Below, piece after piece: positions 23,002-34,074 of a stretch of DNA of 64,000 nucleotides (position 1 is the stretch's first letter; every line of letters starts with the position of its first letter). Under the pieces are notes generated by a model. The model did no database searches and had not been told where the DNA came from. It worked only from the letters and a program-made list of their open reading frames with translations. A program made the position numbers and the translations under genes. This DNA comes from Cephalotus follicularis (lineage: Eukaryota; Streptophyta; Magnoliopsida; Oxalidales; Cephalotaceae), in contig BDDD01002659.1 of the NCBI GenBank assembly GCA_001972305.1, positions 124,001 to 188,000 of the forward strand, in the 5' to 3' direction.

Positions 23002-24035
23002 ATGAATGTAACACCTCACGCCCGCAGAGCGGACACGTGGTATTACTCTCAATCCAATACACAAAACAATGGTCGGGACTAGCAATATAAAAATGCGAAA
23101 AACTTTAAAACTTTGCAATACATATCATTTGCGGAAGATACGATACAACAACATCAATCTTTTACAATATCACTTATCAATCCTTCAATACAGTATTACA
23201 ATACAATACATTTCAATCCTTTCACTGTAACAACTCACAACCAGCTTTGCGATACCCAAGTAGTCATGCGATTAGAACGAGTCTTCAATCCTTCTGTTCG
23301 CTGCTACCAGCTGCCCTACCTATGTCGCACACAAGGTACAACACAGCCCCACCCCGAAGGATGGGGTTAGCCACACTGGCTAAGCAGAAACCTCATGCAG
23401 CATGTATGCATGTACAATGTGCAATATCGGTGACAATCTATACAATATCAATGTGCGGTGTACAATATCAATGCATGACATGGCAAATGCATATGTACAA
23501 TTGGCGATCAAACTACCCGTATGACAGTAGCCCATAACAGAGCATACGGATAGGATCTATAACAATCAATCAATGGCAGACACTCAATGGTGGTGTATGC
23601 AACACCCAATCAGTCAATCAATCAATATCCTATAGAGCATGCGACCGGTGCCAGTACAATGTCAATCAGTTAGCAGTGATCAATCCCACGGAAGGTAGTC
23701 CTTCGAAAAGGGTGGGAGATCTATATATGGTTCTCAGACTGATCAGGTCTGGAATTCATAGATCTTCCAGCCTATGACTCGGTCAATACAGTCTCGATGA
23801 GCTATAACTGAGGGAGCTACTGATGCTGTTAGGGAGCTACGGCCCTCAGCGAGCGTCAATCGTCAATCAATTGTGCTCGTCAGCACATGCTCGTCAACAA
23901 GACAATACAATAAAAGAAACGATCAACGGAATAGGTGGACAAAGTCAACCTAACATGCTGACGTAAATCACAAGGTCGCTCTATAGGATCCATACAATAC
24001 AATCAATCAATCATTCAAGTCAATACAATGTCAAG

Positions 24036-24270
24036 TAAAGTCAATAAGTGGTGGTGTCTAATGGAGAAATGGGAACGTGCGTCCATCGTACCGACTTAGA
24101 CTCACAACAACACTCATGACTCAAACAATCGATCAATGTATCAATACAACGTCGAGGTAAAGTCAATAAGTGGTGGTGCCTAATGGAGGGATGGGAACGT
24201 ACGTCCATTTTACCGACTTAGACTCACAACAACACCTATGACCTAAACAATCAATCAATCGGTAGCCGCT
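24036..24270. repeat. 122-bp tandem pair in the L1 LTR
   Basis: TAAAGTCAATAAGTGGTGG starts at 24036 and at 24158. The following ~80 bases (TAATGGAG...GGGAACGT...CCGACTTAGACTCAC) also repeat with a few changes. This is non-coding. Confidence 0.8.
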
Positions 24271-24559
24271 AGGCGGTGACAATCGAATCGACGGAATAGG
24301 AATGAACATCTATTTGGTCAATGAAAGTCACTAAGTCGTCACCTATGCCTCAAGCTGTCACTCTATCAATCTATCAATATGATCTTTGAAAACCATTGAA
24401 AATTGTGTTTTAAATGCTTGAATACCTCAAGTGAGGTTCCGGTCAAGTGACAATGTGAAAAAGGTTGAAAAACTAGTTTTAACAGTTAAAAACTCCACTC
24501 AGTCCTTGGCCAAAGACATTGATGCGTATCAGAGCATGCCTTTAAAAACGGTAGAAGGA

Positions 24560-24830
24560 CGTCGATGTCTTTGAAAGACATCGATGTCTTTCTCAATTTG
24601 GCCGAAGACGTCGATGTCCTTGGACAAAGACATCAACGCGGTTCAATACAAATGGCCTGGGAATGCGCATCGATGTCTCGCGTCGACGCCTTCTCTGGGG
24701 AAAGGCATCTCAAGAAAAAGACATCGATGTCTTTGAAAGACATCGATGTCTTTGCTACGAAATCAAGGAGGTTGAATCCCAGAGTGAAAGACATCGATGT
24801 CCATGGGCAAGGGGATCGATGTCTTTGCTG
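24560..24830. repeat. Cluster of GACATCGATGTC palindromes
   Basis: At least seven copies of (A)GACATCGATGTC or close variants (GACGTCGATG, GCATCGATGTC, GGATCGATGTC) lie within ~270 bases, some back to back near 24720-24750. Spacing is irregular. The motif is its own reverse complement, so both strands show it. Confidence 0.85.
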
Positions 24831-25510
24831 GGAATGGCCGATTTTTCTGCAGAAAACCAACAATTTTTAAGCCAAAATCCAATCAAATCCAATCTTTAAG
24901 AAACCAAGGGCTAAAAATCATTCTTTAAGATTAGTAAAACTAGTTACAACCTTCAATTTAACATTTCAATCTTTCTATTAACAATTAGGTCAAGGATTTA
25001 CTAAAAACCCTAAAAACCTCAATTTCACTCAATACATTCAATTCAATCATTCAATACAATCAATTCAATTCAATCACTCAATACAAGCAGTAGGCAATTC
25101 GGTAAGAAGTCCTACCTTTAGCGAAGCTTCAAAAGTTGAGCTTCCAATCACTCAGACGGTTGCTATGCTGTTCAATCGCCAACCCACTACTTGCAATCGT
25201 TGTCCTTATCGATGGAGATGCAATCCGGGGCTGCAATGGTGGAAGATGGAGGCTGCTCAGCTAGAGAGAGAGGGAGAAGGATAGAGAGAAGAGGATGAAT
25301 GGTGAGAATGAGAGAAATGACAAAGAAATTGACTTATATAGTCGATTCAGTCAACTCTCTGAAACTCTGCCCAAATTCCCGACTATACATGCATGTGATC
25401 AATACAATCACCAATAGGTATAGGAATACCTTAATACAATACAATTCGATACGGTCCAATACGGTACACTGTATGCATGAACAGTACAAAAGGGAATTCG
25501 GGTCGTCACA

Positions 25511-26170
25511 ATGAAACCCTCAGGTTGAGTCATATATATGTCTTCATCAATGTTTTCATTGAGAAAAACAGTCTTCACATCCATTTTCCATATCTCATAG
25601 TCAAAATGTGCAGCTATAGCAAGTAAAATCCGAATGGATTTAAGCATGACTACAGGAGAGAAAGTTTCCTTATAATCAATCTCTTTAACCTTTGGCTACG
25701 CGCCTAGCTTTGAAGGTATTCACCTTTCCATCATCCCCAAGTTTCCTTTTGAAAATCCATTTGTAACCTAAGGGTTTAACCCCTTCAGGTGCATCCACTA
25801 GATTCCAAACTTTATTGGAGTACATGGATTCCATTTCGGAATTCATGGCTTTGAGCCATTTCTTTGAGTCCATATCGCATATGGCTTCTTTGTAGCTTAC
25901 TGGATCATCATTCATGAAATTTACCTCTTTGGTACCTTCAAGGAGAAAACTACCATAGTATCTCTCAGGTTCCCTGGGTATTTGGGAAATTCTATGCGGA
26001 GGTTGTGTATCTGTGGTAGCTGGCATTTTAGGAACATCAATTTGAACAGGATTAAATAGGTCATCAACTTGTGGTTTTGTAGATCGCTCATCTAGCTCTA
26101 TCATACTCCCACTACTGTCTTCCAACAGGAAGTCCTTCTCAAGAAAAGTAGCATGCCTGGTTACAAACAC
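25511..26170 (-). pseudogene. C1 reverse transcriptase, N-terminal part
   Basis: The frame shows the copia RT entry: PVSYKEAICDMDSKKWLKAM, then EGVKPLGYKWIFKRKLGDDG and FKARRVAKG, followed after a stop near 25685 by LLAIAAHFDYEIWKMDVKTVFLNE and QPEGFI. The start of this track is linker between integrase and RT. The L1 LTR interrupts it at 25511. Confidence 0.9.
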
Positions 26171-26269
26171 TTTGTTTTCAGGAGGGTAATAGAAATAATA
26201 TCCTCTTGTTTCTTTAATATATCACACAAGTTTACATTTTTATGGACTTAGATTCTAATTTATCTGTTG

Positions 26270-27095
26270 CTTCCTACTTAACATATGCAGGACAACCCTA
26301 TCTCGTTAAATAACTAAGATTGGGTTTTTTCCCGTTCCATATCTCATATGGGGTGTTGGGAGCAGATTTCATTGGAGTCCTGTTTAATACGAGAACAGCA
26401 TTCTCCAAAGCATAACCCCAGAAAGACAGTGGAAGTCCAGCATCACTCATCATGCTACGCACCATGTCAAGCAAGGTATGATTTCTCCTTTTAGACATAC
26501 CATTATGCTGTGGTGTTCCCGGAGGGGTCCACTAAGAGATAATCCCATTATCTCCAAGATAAGTTAAAAACTCGGTGGAGAGATACTCACCACCTCAATC
26601 TGATTAAAGAATCTTCAGACATTTACTAGTCTATTTTTCTACTTCATGACTGAATTATTTGAACTTTTCAAAGGTTTCAGATTTGTGCCGCGTAAGGTAG
26701 AAATAACCGAAATGAGAATGATCATCCGTAAAGGTTATGAAGTAGGAATATCCACCTTTGGCATCAACTGTCATTGGTCCACATACATCAGTATGTACTA
26801 GACGTAGCAGTTCTGGGGTCCTTTCCCCTTTCCCTGTGAAGGGAAATTTGGTCATTTTACCTTTAAGACAGTGTTCACAAGTTAGAAGCGGCTAATATGT
26901 TGAAAAATCAAAGTATCCATCCGAGATCAACCTGCGAACTCTTTTCTCACTTATATGACCAAGTTTGCAGTGCCATAGGTAGGATTGATTAACTTGATCT
27001 CTCTTTCTTTTATTTTCTTTTTGCATATTGAAAACAGTCTCATGTTTACTCAATATATATAATCCATCATGAAAGAAACATTTTGCATAAATCAT
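26270..27095 (-). pseudogene. C1 GAG-pre-integrase and integrase
   Basis: The GAG-pre-integrase zinc-finger segment (SYLWHCKLGHISEKRVRRL) lies at about 26930-27000. The integrase core follows: LVHTDVCGPM with the first Asp, TFTDDHSHFGYFYL, then after a decayed stretch the TPQHNGMSKRRN block and SFWGYALENAVLVLNRTP. It would insert the cDNA into the genome. Several stops divide it, including one near 26536 where a Gln codon is expected. Confidence 0.9.
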
Positions 27096-27299
27096 ATTAT
27101 TAAATAAAATAGAACAACACTATTGCTATGGCTTCAATAAAGGAACCATTCGTAAGCCGTAGATCTCACTCACCCTTCTCAAGGTTTCTTCTGTCCGTGA
27201 GGGCCTGTAAATTAGAACATATGTGAGTACCATATCCGCTGTCTAAAATCCAGGAAGATGAATCAGAAATATTCATTTTCACCTATATATAAGATAAAT

Positions 27300-28209
27300 A
27301 GGGCATACCTTTGCCAATTGATCTAAGGAATGTAACACAGTTCCTTTTCCAATGTCCTGGCTTTCCACAGTCGAAGCACGGTCCCTTAGCAGGAGCTTCT
27401 GAGGCAGACTCTTCAGCAGGTGCAACTCCTTCGATAGTGTCCGGCGCAGCAACAACTTGTTGGTTTGTCTGATTAGGTGGTCTGGCTTTTCCTGGTTTGA
27501 AAGACGCCGGTCATGATGGTATCATCCTATTTTTAGTCTTCCCCTTCTCAAGGTTGAACTTCCCCTTCCTCTTGGGCCTATGGGACTACCCTAACATCAT
27601 GACTGGCGCCTTGCCCATATTCATGTTCACTCAGGCTTCCCTTAGCATGTTTAGAATGTCAGGCAGAGTAGTTGATATCCTATTCATGTTAAAATTGGTG
27701 ATGAAACCAGAGAAGGAAGGTGGAAGTGAATGAAGGATCAGATCTATGCTTAATTCAGCATCCTGAATGATGCTAAGAGCAGCAAGACGTTCAATCGCAT
27801 TGATCATCTTAAACATACGATCATTAACAGGAGGTCCTTCAGGCATTTTAGTGCCATACAGCTCAGCAGTGAGCTGAAACTGAGCGTTCCTACTATTTTC
27901 TCCTTATAACTCGCGAAGATGTAGCAGGACTTCCCTAGAGTCTCACATCGATTCATGCTAGACTTGTATGGCATTTCTCATCGATGCCATTAGGTAACTT
28001 CTGACTTTCTTTTCATCAGCCACCTATTTCCTATTAATGGCATGATCTTCGGTTGAGACATCTTTAGCAGGTAGTGCAGGCATTGGGGCCTCTAGGACAT
28101 AATCTATGTCCTCATAATTCAAAACCATTTTGACATTCCGTAGCCAGTCCACATAATTTGGACATTTCAGCTGATTCTTCTCAAGAATTACAGCGAGTGG
28201 GTTTGTCAT
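27300..28209 (-). pseudogene. C1 gag
   Basis: The likely start is ATG at 28207-28209 (MTNPLAVILEKNQL), followed by YVDWLRNVKMVL, a UBN2/gag N terminus. The middle part (LSIDLILHSLPPSFSGFITNFN) is open at 27631-27846. A complete CCHC zinc knuckle, CFDCGKPGHWKRNC, is encoded at about 27335-27376. Frameshifts and stops separate the parts. The protein would form the particle and bind RNA. Confidence 0.88.
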
Positions 28210-28443
28210 TGCGATGTCTATAGATATAAAATAAAGACAATAATCAGATAAATTCAATTTAAATGTTTATAACCATAAAGATTTGGTATTTAATCTTTTA
28301 GGTGTTTTTCCTCTCAGGCTCCTACTGTTTTACGCGGATCCCATAACCCTCAAAATATTATGGGAGACGAGAAATAGCAATCCAAGTCTCATGGATCTTA
28401 TTTCTGAGTAGGGATCAGTGTCCTACAACATATTCAGTATAAC

Positions 28444-28743
28444 CTTGACGGGGGCCAAAACGCTATACTGAATCTTGCAGTTAGGCAAACTCTTGCCAAC
28501 CGTACAATAGCATGATTCCCGATCATCGTTTTTGCCTCCAGTGCACATATGACCTTGACGGGGGCCAAAACGCAATATGTATTCTGGTTAAGTTTAACCT
28601 ACCATTAAATACACGATGAATCAATGAATGTAAATCTTGACGGGGGCCAAAACATTAACTTTCACAATTCATATGCATGTACATCTCATGTTCAACTGAC
28701 ATAGATGTTCCCAGAAAAGGTAAGCCTTGACAGGGGCCAAAAC
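28444..28743 (-). repeat. Four copies of an 18-bp motif in the C1 leader
   Basis: GTTTTGGCCCCCGTCAAG (minus strand) occurs at 28444-28461, 28554-28571, 28636-28653 and 28726-28743. The last copy has one change. Spacings are 110, 82 and 90 bases and the intervening DNA is unrelated. The block lies between the primer-binding site and gag, where packaging or translation signals would sit. Its function is unknown to me. Confidence 0.85.
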
Positions 28744-29479
28744 ACTCACAATTTCCAAGAGTATCTATATTAGTTGCAATGGCAGAAGGCAACGACTGAA
28801 CACTCTCTTGTGCCCATTTCGCTTCAACTTAATATCATGGTATAATTGAGGAATAATATAACTCTTATTATTATTATTAGTCGTCCCGTTATTAATCAAA
28901 TTACAGGTAGATGGCATATTATGGAGAGGCCGTTAGAACCTCTAGAGCATAATTTAGACATGTATCACATACATACTATAAACTAATGGCAGGTTATGGA
29001 CTTTTTTACTGTAACTTGTTTGACTCTCAAACAAGTTGCTGGTCTCATTCCTAGGTATGTTATTACAATCATACATTCACTCCCATACATGCATGGGTCT
29101 TGTAATATCTTCGTTCTTCTCAATCTTGCTTTCGCTGTGACTCTCGCTCTTCAATTACATATATCAACTGTAAACTACAGAAACCTTGAAATGAATCAAG
29201 GGAGTTACAAGGAGGTGAGGAAGAATTGTAGATACAAATTAAGAGAGAGAAGGGAGACATGCAAGGCTCAAAAAATTATTACAACCCGAAAACTATGAAA
29301 AATAAAAACATACATTCAACACTTGAATAAAATAAGACAAAACTAGGTCAAGTCCATAGCCATACCATCATGCATATTCAATCTCATTGAATTAACTAAT
29401 AATCTTGATAGATACGTTTCTACAAATATAGACAATTGATTGGGTAATAATAGAAAAGCTATTTCAGTCTTTTTACGCC

Positions 29480-29705
29480 AAACTGTCGACGATTTAAGAC
29501 AAAGCGTCGACGTTCATGTGTTAAGCATTGACACAAGTGTCGACGCTTAGCGCAGTTTATCCGCGCTTAACAACGTAAGCGTCGATGCTTTTCTTAAAAG
29601 CGTCGGCGCTTAACTACGTAGGCGTCGACGCTTTTCTCAAAAGCGTCGGTACTTAACTACGTAGGCATCGACGCTTTTCTCAAAAGCGTCGACGCTTATG
29701 CGTCT
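29480..29705. repeat. 43-bp tandem repeat rich in GTCGACG, C1 leader
   Basis: CTTTTCTYAAAAGCGTCG starts at 29588, 29631 and 29674, giving a 43-bp period, about 2.5 copies. Each unit contains GCGTCGACGC palindromes. Looser copies extend upstream to 29480. The block is in the 5' leader of C1, close to its primer-binding site. Confidence 0.85.
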
Positions 29706-29847
29706 TCATGCGTTTGTTCGATAGTGGTATCGCGTAGCTGCCAAAAGTTCTGCTATGCATCACATGCTTTGTCTTACGAATTTAACCCAAACAATTCAAT
29801 CATATATTCAAACAACATGTTTCTAACTATATATATGCATCAAATCT

Positions 29848-29862
29848 GCTCTGATATCAATT
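29848..29862 (-). promoter_or_regulatory. C1 primer-binding site
   Basis: On the minus strand, TTGATATCAGAGC directly follows the 5' LTR. It differs by one base from TGGTATCAGAGC, the initiator-Met-tRNA site usual for copia elements. Confidence 0.85.
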
Positions 29863-31620
29863 TGTTGGAATCTTATGGCGATTTAAACAATAAAATATCT
29901 AGATGCATGAAACCCTAATATATATATATATATATTGTGTTATCATCTCATGAATATCTAGCCATATGATTCATACGCAGGATCTTTTGAGCATACATAT
30001 ATATATATATATATCAATAAGGAGGAGCATGCAGAATTACTCACATTAATGGAGCGACTCCTTCCTTCTTCCTTTGAGTCTTCTTGCTTTCAAAAGCGCA
30101 GGTTCCTTGTTTCTATGAAACAGTTCTAGCCTCCAAGTGTTGAAGCCTCCAAGGTATCCACACCAAACTTCAATTTTTAACACTCGGTTTCTCAAACTTT
30201 CAACTCTTGATTGTGTTCTTAAGAGAGAAAAGAGAGAATACTCCAAAAGAACACAAAAACATGTACATTATAGGAGGGGGGGATGTGCTCTATATATAGT
30301 TGTTGTTAGATAATCATCTTAGAACACAAACTCTTTTGCTTCTAGGAGAAGTCTCCTATTCCTTCTAGGAGACGTCTTCTTTTCCTTCTAGAATTCTAAT
30401 TTACCTTAATCTCATTAAGGTTAATTAATCTCATTAATTATAATTAGAAAATTATTATCCTAATTTTTTTATCTCATAACCATGTTGGAAATATCAGCCC
30501 GTATTATGTGTGACCCTATGGGTTCACTATTACGCTGGCCGTAGGATTAAATCATGACACTCACAATTATCCAATTAAATATTTGTTATCACATAAAAAT
30601 AATTCTCTTGGACATATCGAATTAAAACTCTTTTAATTCTTTTCTTTCAAGATTAATTTATCAATTTAATCTCAGGCATCCCACTGGTCGACATCTATAT
30701 CTAGCAATGCATAACGACCCCCAGGTAATATGAATAATTTACGAACCACTATTTACAGGTACATGCACGTATAGTCCCTCTATTGACAATGTTTTGATTA
30801 AATCTAGGGTACGGATTATGTCAGACCCCAATAATTTAATCTTCAGCCTCGTGACTATCTTTCATTAGCCTAAATAATATTAGAGGTACCCCTATAATAT
30901 TCAACCAATGATATCATACTCTTAATATCGTGGCTAGCCTGGCCAGGCGCTTAATCGCTAACGAAAATCATCATGAGCATAATCTTCTTTTACTAGAAGC
31001 AATGGATTCATAGTTGCCAGTTCACATGCCTTCATACATAAGCATACCATGTCCAACTAATGCATGTATACACTTCATAGAATATGTATTTAAGCATCAT
31101 CAAAACACAGCACCTTATGCACAAGACATCCAGTGACGGCTCATGTCCAAGGACCACATGCACTGCTATAAAACTAGAATTCTGTCTGACATGTAAGTAA
31201 AACTCCATACATATATTCTATCAACAGTCACCTTCAGTGAACTCGGGAAACGAGCACCCACGTAGTTGTCATAGCATCATCCATGCGAGTGAGTGTGAGA
31301 TCAGTCACCCTCTGCTTGCCGATCTGACAGTACGTGCTGGTCTATCCGGATTGATCATGTCCTGAGTGTCAATTCTAAAATCAGGAAGATTCAAAATAAA
31401 GTATACCGAGATTCCAATTCTCACATCACGATCTCATCATGAACTTGGTTCTCTAACTTTATTCCAGGACATTCATTTACAATTTAATTAAGCATGCATT
31501 AATGAAACTAACTTATAGCCATTGATAAAACATAAACATCTTTATTGAATTTATAAATCCTTTATACAAGATATAGTAAATACAAGCTCAGCACTGATTC
31601 GCAACACTTTATCTCTAACA
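29863..31620 (-). repeat. C1 5' LTR
   Basis: 1758 bp. On the minus strand it runs from TGTTAGAGATAAAG at 31620 to TTCCAACA at 29863. It is collinear with the other C1 LTR apart from the Cassandra insertion, with moderate divergence. Confidence 0.93.
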
Positions 31621-31625
31621 CTTTG

Positions 31626-32466
31626 CACAATAGTGAATGGACTTCGTTGGACTATTTCTAGTGGCGACAGGGCAGAGGAAGTACCTCATTGTGGCAGTAG
31701 ATTATTTCACCAAATGGGTAGAAGCTGAGCTCCTAGCCACAATAACAGAGAAGAACATGGAGAGTTTCGTCTAGAAATCAATCATCTGTAGATTTGGAGT
31801 CCCGAGAATAAAGTCACAGATAATGGGAAGAAGTTTGATTGCAAAGCATTCCATGATTTTTACAAAGAATGAAGAATTAAACACAGGGTTGCATCTGTGG
31901 CCTACCCCTAGAGCAATGGCCAAGCCGAGGTGATTAACAGGGAGATCATCTCAGGGTTAAAGAAGCGCCTTGAAGATAGCAAGGGAAGATGAACATAGGA
32001 GCTAGCAAGTGTGTTATGGGCTTATAGAACCACTCCTCGGATCACAACCGGAGAGTCCCCATATAGCCTTTCTTTTGGAGCAGAAGCTATGATACCGTTG
32101 AAATTGGAGTGCAGTCACCAAAAGTTGTGCATTTCAGTGAAGAAAATAATGATGAAGGATTTCCTCGACTTAGTGGAAGAGCTCATAGATAAGGCAGCCC
32201 TCAAAGTAGCAGCCTACCAACAGAGGGTGAGTTTTTACTACAATAAAAGAGTAAATTAGCGACCATTAAGAGAATGAGACCTAGTCTTTCGCAATGTAGC
32301 TATCACTGATCTGACCGGTACCAGAGGAAAATTGGCTCCTAATTGGGAGGGGCCCTACAAGGTGAAAAGAGTGCTCCGACCAAGAACATTGAAACTCGAA
32401 ACTCTGGGGGGCAGGGGGATTCCTAGAGCTTGGAATGCCAAGCATCTAAGGAAATACTATCAGTAA
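31626..32466 (+). pseudogene. G1 pol, 3' part (integrase core and C terminus)
   Basis: This continues the G1 integrase after C1: the WGMDFVGP equivalent, VAVDYFTKWVEAE, a decayed DNGxxFD block near 31820, then NGQAEVINREIISGLKKRL near 31920 with the catalytic Glu. It then gives WAYRTTPRITTGESPYSLSFGAEAMIP and the C-terminal GPYK and WNAKHLRKYYQ segment, ending at TAA 32464-32466. Several stops and frameshifts are present. G2 shows the undamaged form. Confidence 0.9.
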
Positions 32467-32788
32467 CAAATGCAAGTATGTATTCATGTACAAAATTCAA
32501 GAATATCAATAAAGATGAATTTTTTTCTTGTTCAAGACTGTAGTTCCAAGTTTGTAATGGACCAGAGGCCCAATGTTCAAGTCCTTAAACCTCTGAACAG
32601 CCACCAATTAGTTCCTTCAGTCAAGAAGCTTTAATACAAGCTTGTCCGACCACGCTCCCAAGGGAGAAATCAGAGTAGGCCTTGACACAAGACCAAAGCT
32701 CTCCAAGTCTCATGAAGACTCGAAACTCCTGAGGGAGTAAACAAATAAAGGCTAAAGTCTCGAACAGACCGAGGCCTTGAATCAAGAA
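32467..32788 (+). other. G1 non-coding region after pol
   Basis: AT-balanced sequence between the pol stop and the subrepeat block, with no ORF. It is similar to the corresponding part of G2 (47885-48030, inverted), so it is a conserved part of the element. Confidence 0.6.
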
Positions 32789-33020
32789 AGACTCCTTCTG
32801 AGGAGCACAAAGACTCCTTCCGAGGAGCACTAAAGACTCTTTCCGAGGAGTACTAAAGACTCCTTCCGAGGAGTGCCAAAGACTCTTTCAGAGGAGCACA
32901 AGGACTCCTTCTGAGGAGAACTAAAAACTCCTTCCGATGAGCGCTAAAGACTCCTTCCGAGGAGCACCGAAGACTCTTACCCAAGGAGTGCCAAGGACTC
33001 CATCCGAGGAGCCCCCAAAG
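32789..33020. repeat. ~24-bp subrepeats (ACTCCTTCCGAGGAGC) in G1
   Basis: About ten imperfect copies of AGACTCCTTCCGAGGAGCRC occur head to tail. The core can fold on itself (CTCCT...AGGAG). The same array exists in G2 in fewer copies (47590-47745), at the same place between pol and the antisense ORF. Reading frames through it are not genes. Confidence 0.88.
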
Positions 33021-34074
33021 TTTTTCAATAAAAGACTTATAAGGAAGCAATAAGACTCCTAAGGGAGCAAACACTGGTTGACAACTCCGTAAGAACTTGT
33101 CCGACTAAACAAATATCGTGTCTTGAGAGGCGAATCCATAAGAACTCGCAATGATCAAGTTCGTTGGACTGAGCACTTTGAAATAAGTGCCCCTACGAGG
33201 ACTGAAATCTTAGACGACCTGATCGGGAAAAATCGGACTAGACGAGATCCTGCTCGGCAAACCCGTAAGATCTCGTCCTAGCAGACCTAAAACTTGATCT
33301 ACGAACACTTAAGAACTCGTAAAGACCAAGTCTCTTTGCCTAAGCGCTTTTTATACGAAGTGTCCTATGGGGACTAGAAAGCTTAGGTAACTCGGTCTGA
33401 AAAATGTAAGACCACAATATAAGAAGTCTATAAGTTTGACTAAAGTATATTCCTAAGGGGAATTACACTGCTCAAATAAAGTACAAGTCAAATTCTATCA
33501 TTTACATTAAAAATTCCTAAGGGAATATAAAGTTATCTGATGAAGTTAGAGAAGCTACTAAAGCAGGCAGAGCAGAAAGAAAAGAAAAAATACAGTGATG
33601 CCGAAATTCGATATTTCATTACTCTTTGAAAATTACAAGTTACAGAGTGAAAATTACAATGCAAAAGAAAAGACAAAGCTACAAAACTAAGACTTCGGGG
33701 GAGAGGGCTCGTGATCATCCTATGGAAAAGGAGCAGCGAAGGGTTCTGAGGCAGGAGGTCGAGGAACATCGAGCTCTGAAGAAGGCGACGGGGAAGAAGT
33801 GGCTATAGCAGGATCCGAGGATAGGATAACTAGATACGGGGACCTGGTTCTCTATGCTTCCTCTTCTTCCCGAGCAAGGCAAGCTTCCTTTCCTAAGGCA
33901 AGCCCAACTTTCTCTTCCTCCTCTTCGATCCCATCGGGATAGAAATCGAAAGTGTCAGCAGTCGGGCAACAAACAATTCCAGCCAAAGGAACCTCCTAGT
34001 GAAGAGAAGAAATCCAGTTTTGACAGGCGTAGAAGCCCAGATGGAAGTACTCAGCAGATCCCTTGAATACTTCA

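Larger units (their letters stand above)
23007..25510 (+). mobile_element. Solo LTR, family L1, inserted in C1 RT
   Basis: 2504 bp from TGTAACACC at 23007 to GTCGTCACA at 25510, flanked by ATGAA at 23002-23006 and 25511-25515. There is no internal domain. The same family is present in reverse at 1-541. It contains a 122-bp tandem pair near 24036-24270 and a cluster of ATCGATGTC palindromes at 24560-24830. ORFs reported inside (for example 24565-24870) merely translate those repeats. Confidence 0.95.
19190..31620 (-). mobile_element. C1: Ty1/copia retrotransposon inserted in G1 integrase
   Basis: CTTTG at 19185-19189 is repeated at 31621-31625. Removing 19190-31625 rejoins the G1 integrase frame. 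The element reads on the minus strand: 5' LTR 29863-31620, primer-binding site, leader with subrepeats, gag, integrase, RT, RNase H, polypurine tract, 3' LTR 19190-21829. Domain order (integrase before RT) is copia type. Two later insertions, a Cassandra TRIM and an L1 solo LTR, account for 3.4 kb; without them the element is about 9.05 kb. Stops and frameshifts occur throughout gag-pol. Confidence 0.95.

Noticed and set aside
24565..24870. 101-codon open frame inside the L1 solo LTR
   Set aside because: It translates the ATCGATGTC repeats; the overlapping frames on both strands give similar KDIDV-type repeats, as expected for palindromic DNA, and the LTR is otherwise non-coding.
32789..33020. 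CRISPR-like array of ~24-bp repeats
   Set aside because: The copies are contiguous with no unique spacers, in a plant retrotransposon; it is an ordinary minisatellite-like subrepeat.
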